A stretch of 33,389 nt of DNA, taken from NCBI GenBank assembly GCA_903847905.1, contig CAINEZ010000176.1, positions 1-33,389 on the forward strand. Direction: 5' to 3'. Both the position numbers and the translations under genes were made by a program. A model generated the notes under the pieces. The model had not been told where the DNA came from. It worked only from the letters and a program-made list of their open reading frames with translations, and did no database searches. Origin of the DNA: an uncultured Bacteroidota bacterium. Lineage in GTDB: Bacteria; Bacteroidota; Bacteroidia; Bacteroidales; CG2-30-32-10. This document shows positions 31,616 through 33,389 of this stretch, piece after piece. Every line of letters starts with the position of its first letter. Positions within the stretch are counted from its first letter, which is position 1.

Positions 31616-32353
31616 ATGAAAGCTGTAATATTAGCGGCAGGAATTGCTTCGCGATTAAGACCTTTAACAGATAACACTCCTAAATGCTTGTTAAAAGTAG
31701 GAACTAAAAACATCCTTGAACTAACCATTGAAAATCTTCTCGCAAACAATATTTCAGAAATTATTATTGTTACCGGTTATCTTGAAAACCTTATTAAATC
31801 ATTTGTAAAAGAAAAATTCCCTCAATTGAATGTTACATTTTTTTATAACGAATTATATGCTTCAACAAATAATATTTATTCATTGTGGCTTACAAAGGAT
31901 GCGGTGCATGGCAATGATATGCTTTTGTTTGATAGTGATATTATTTTTGATAAGCAGATAATTGCAGAATTAATTAATTCGGGATTTAAAAATTGCCTCG
32001 CTTTGAAAAAACATGATGTCGGCGCTGAAGAAATAAAAGTTAAAGCTGATGAAGAAGGGAAAATTATTGAAATTAGTAAAGAAGTAAAACCTTCCGAAGC
32101 AGCAGGCGAATCAATAGGTATAGAACTATTTGAAAAAAAATCGCTGGCTAAACTTTTCAAAATAATTGACCGTAAAATAACTGTTGAAAATAAAGTAAAC
32201 ATATTTTATGAAGCAGCTTTTCAGGATTTGATAAATAATAAAGACGATATTTATGCAGTAGATATTTCCCGTTATTATTGCATTGAAATTGATACAGCTT
32301 CGGATCTTGAAAATGCTGTTGGAGTTATGAACAATAAAATAGAACGCAGATGA
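31616..32353 (+). CDS. Nucleotidyltransferase, LicC-like (phospho-alcohol cytidylyltransferase candidate)
   Basis: A 245-residue sugar-nucleotidyltransferase-fold enzyme: MKAVILAAGIASRLRPLTDN then TPKCLLKVG (nucleotide-binding loop), FFYNELYASTNNIYSLWL, and the metal-binding LLFDSDIIFD. NEXYxxTNNIYSLWL is typical of choline-phosphate cytidylyltransferases of the LicC type rather than of glucose-1-phosphate enzymes. It would activate a phosphorylated small alcohol with CTP, giving the donor for the CDP-alcohol transferase upstream. The substrate is inferred. The last residues (IERR) lie in the same dispersed repeat that ends the upstream gene. Confidence 0.88.
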   Translation: MKAVILAAGIASRLRPLTDNTPKCLLKVGTKNILELTIENLLANNISEIIIVTGYLENLIKSFVKEKFPQLNVTFFYNELYASTNNIYSLWLTKDAVHGNDMLLFDSDIIFDKQIIAELINSGFKNCLALKKHDVGAEEIKVKADEEGKIIEISKEVKPSEAAGESIGIELFEKKSLAKLFKIIDRKITVENKVNIFYEAAFQDLINNKDDIYAVDISRYYCIEIDTASDLENAVGVMNNKIERR

Positions 32354-32379
32354 CGCTGATGATTATGATCAACACTGAT
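32341..32379. repeat. Dispersed repeat overlapping the nucleotidyltransferase stop codon
   Basis: A 39-base copy of the element at 31341-31379 in the same orientation (about five of six bases the same by eye). In both places the repeat begins just after an AT and supplies the C-terminal IER and the stop codon. Confidence 0.65.
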
Positions 32380-32464
32380 TTTATACGTGGTTATTGGTAA
32401 AATCAGCTTACTATTATATTTATCTCATTTTTTTGATTTATAAAATTTAGGAAATAAAAAAATG

Positions 32465-32472
32465 TAATTTTG
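32465..32472 (+). promoter_or_regulatory. -7 promoter element ahead of the methyltransferase gene
   Basis: TAATTTTG fits TAnnTTTG and lies 19 bases before the ATG at 32492. The nearest TTTG upstream (32432-32435) is too far for a standard -33 element. Confidence 0.35.
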
Positions 32473-32491
32473 GGGAAATAAAAAAACTAAC

Positions 32492-33389
32492 ATGAATAAA
32501 CTTTATTTCGGAGATAATTTAGAAATATTAAAAAGCCTGTACAAAGAGAATCCGCAGGGTTTTATTGATTTAATTTATATTGATCCGCCTTTCAATTCTA
32601 AAAGAAATTACAATGTTCTTTTTGAACATGTAGAATTAACCGACACAAAAGCTCAGAAAGAAGCATTTGCAGATACATGGAGCAATGTTTCTTACATTGA
32701 TACTTTAAACGAAATATTGGAATTAAATAAAAATATTTACGATTTTTTAAAAGCATTCGATAAAATTTCTAATTCAAAAAGTTCGGTATCCTACCTTACA
32801 ATAATGACTATCCGCATAATTTACATGCACAAATTATTAAAAGATACAGGAAGTTTTTATTTGCACTGTGACCCAACTATGAGCCATTATTTAAAAATGA
32901 TTTGTGATTTTATTTTTGGTGAAAAGAATTTTAGAAATGAAATCATTTGGCATTATAGAAGATGGACAAATGCACAAAAGCAATTTCAAAGCATGCACGA
33001 TGTCATTCTGTTTTATGCAAAGTCCAGTAATAATGTTTTTAATTTTACTGAAGTTGATATGTCAGAATCTCAAAAGAAAAAATATGAGAGAGGATGGGAT
33101 AGTAATGTAATTCATACAGATAATGATAAATATTCTCAATTAATTGTTTATAAAAAAGAAAAATTAGAAGAAGCTGTAAAAGCTGGTAAAATGAATTTAG
33201 ATAAATTTAAAAATATTGTATATAGAGAAAAACCTATTGTACCAGCGTCAGATGTAATTATTATGCCAACAATAAATTCCCAATCTAACGAAAGATTAGG
33301 ATACCCAACGCAAAAACCAGAAGAATTATTGGAATTAATAATAAAAGCAAGTTCAAATGAAGACGATGTAGTTGCTGATTTCTTCTGTG
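32492..33389 (+). CDS. Beta-class adenine-N6 DNA methyltransferase, Mod-like (3' end beyond right edge)
   Basis: Starts [16 protein letters not shown]; 299 codons are visible without a stop. The catalytic motif IV is [12 protein letters not shown] near residue 30. The S-adenosylmethionine-binding motif I begins at the very end (VVADFFC, expected to continue G-x-G). Motif IV before motif I, with [13 protein letters not shown] just ahead of motif I, defines the beta class, common in type III restriction-modification Mod subunits and also found in orphan methyltransferases. The middle part ([27 protein letters not shown]) fits Mod proteins. Whether a restriction gene follows cannot be seen. Confidence 0.92.
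   Translation, partial: MNKLYFGDNLEILKSLYKENPQGFIDLIYIDPPFNSKRNYNVLFEHVELTDTKAQKEAFADTWSNVSYIDTLNEILELNKNIYDFLKAFDKISNSKSSVSYLTIMTIRIIYMHKLLKDTGSFYLHCDPTMSHYLKMICDFIFGEKNFRNEIIWHYRRWTNAQKQFQSMHDVILFYAKSSNNVFNFTEVDMSESQKKKYERGWDSNVIHTDNDKYSQLIVYKKEKLEEAVKAGKMNLDKFKNIVYREKPIVPASDVIIMPTINSQSNERLGYPTQKPEELLELIIKASSNEDDVVADFFC

Overview
The window looks like a Bacteroidota (Bacteroidetes) chromosome. It is AT-rich, has Bacteroidetes-type tyrosine recombinases with an arm-binding N-terminus, has several matches to the Bacteroidetes -7 element TAnnTTTG, and has sugar-nucleotide genes without Shine-Dalgarno sequences. No rRNA, tRNA or CRISPR array was seen.

Region 1 (1-8169, minus strand) is a gas-vesicle operon read from right to left: gvpA, two related coiled-coil proteins (the second with a C-terminal winged helix), a six-motif DnaJ-type zinc-finger protein, gvpN, a small GvpV-like coiled-coil protein, a GvpJ/GvpA-family minor shell protein, an Hsp20/GvpH-type chaperone, an ArsA/Get3-type ATPase and a two-domain Cdc48-type AAA+ ATPase cut by the left edge. 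The set is rich in chaperones. GvpF/L, G and K are not in the window.

Region 2 (8170-17497, minus strand) looks like the control unit. It holds an NtrC-type sigma-54 activator, a multi-PAS histidine kinase with full HisKA and HATPase domains, and a 7TM-PAS-GAF sensor with no kinase core. Between the two sensor genes is a remarkable ORF that joins a divergent sigma-54 (RpoN-like) core/DNA-binding region to a GIY-YIG domain. It overlaps both neighbours by ATGA, and it sits where one PAS domain appears to be cut in two. A close sigma-54 promoter match (TGGCAC-N5-TTGT) lies about 80 bases upstream of gvpA, so the likely logic is sensor(s) to NtrC-type regulator to sigma-54 transcription of gas-vesicle genes.

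Region 3 (about 17.6-23.5 kb) is a mobile/defence patch. It has one intact tyrosine recombinase and four broken copies of the recombinase 3' end, an unusual tandem array of alternating 54-bp and 43-bp units, an AbiEi/AbiEii-type toxin-antitoxin pair with an inverted-repeat operator candidate, a small SET-domain protein and a phage-type GH108 muramidase.

Region 4 (23.5-32.4 kb, plus strand) is a sugar-nucleotide and envelope cluster: UDP-glucose dehydrogenase, UDP-glucuronate decarboxylase, an RmlD-type reductase, a phosphohexomutase, then an SDR, a HisC-like aminotransferase, a CDP-alcohol phosphatidyltransferase and a LicC-like nucleotidyltransferase that together suggest a phospho-head-group pathway. 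A beta-class DNA methyltransferase is cut by the right edge. Short palindromic repeats (core CCTGCCGGCAGG, and an ATCCCGCATRTG type) are scattered between genes and also sit in frame inside at least three coding regions.
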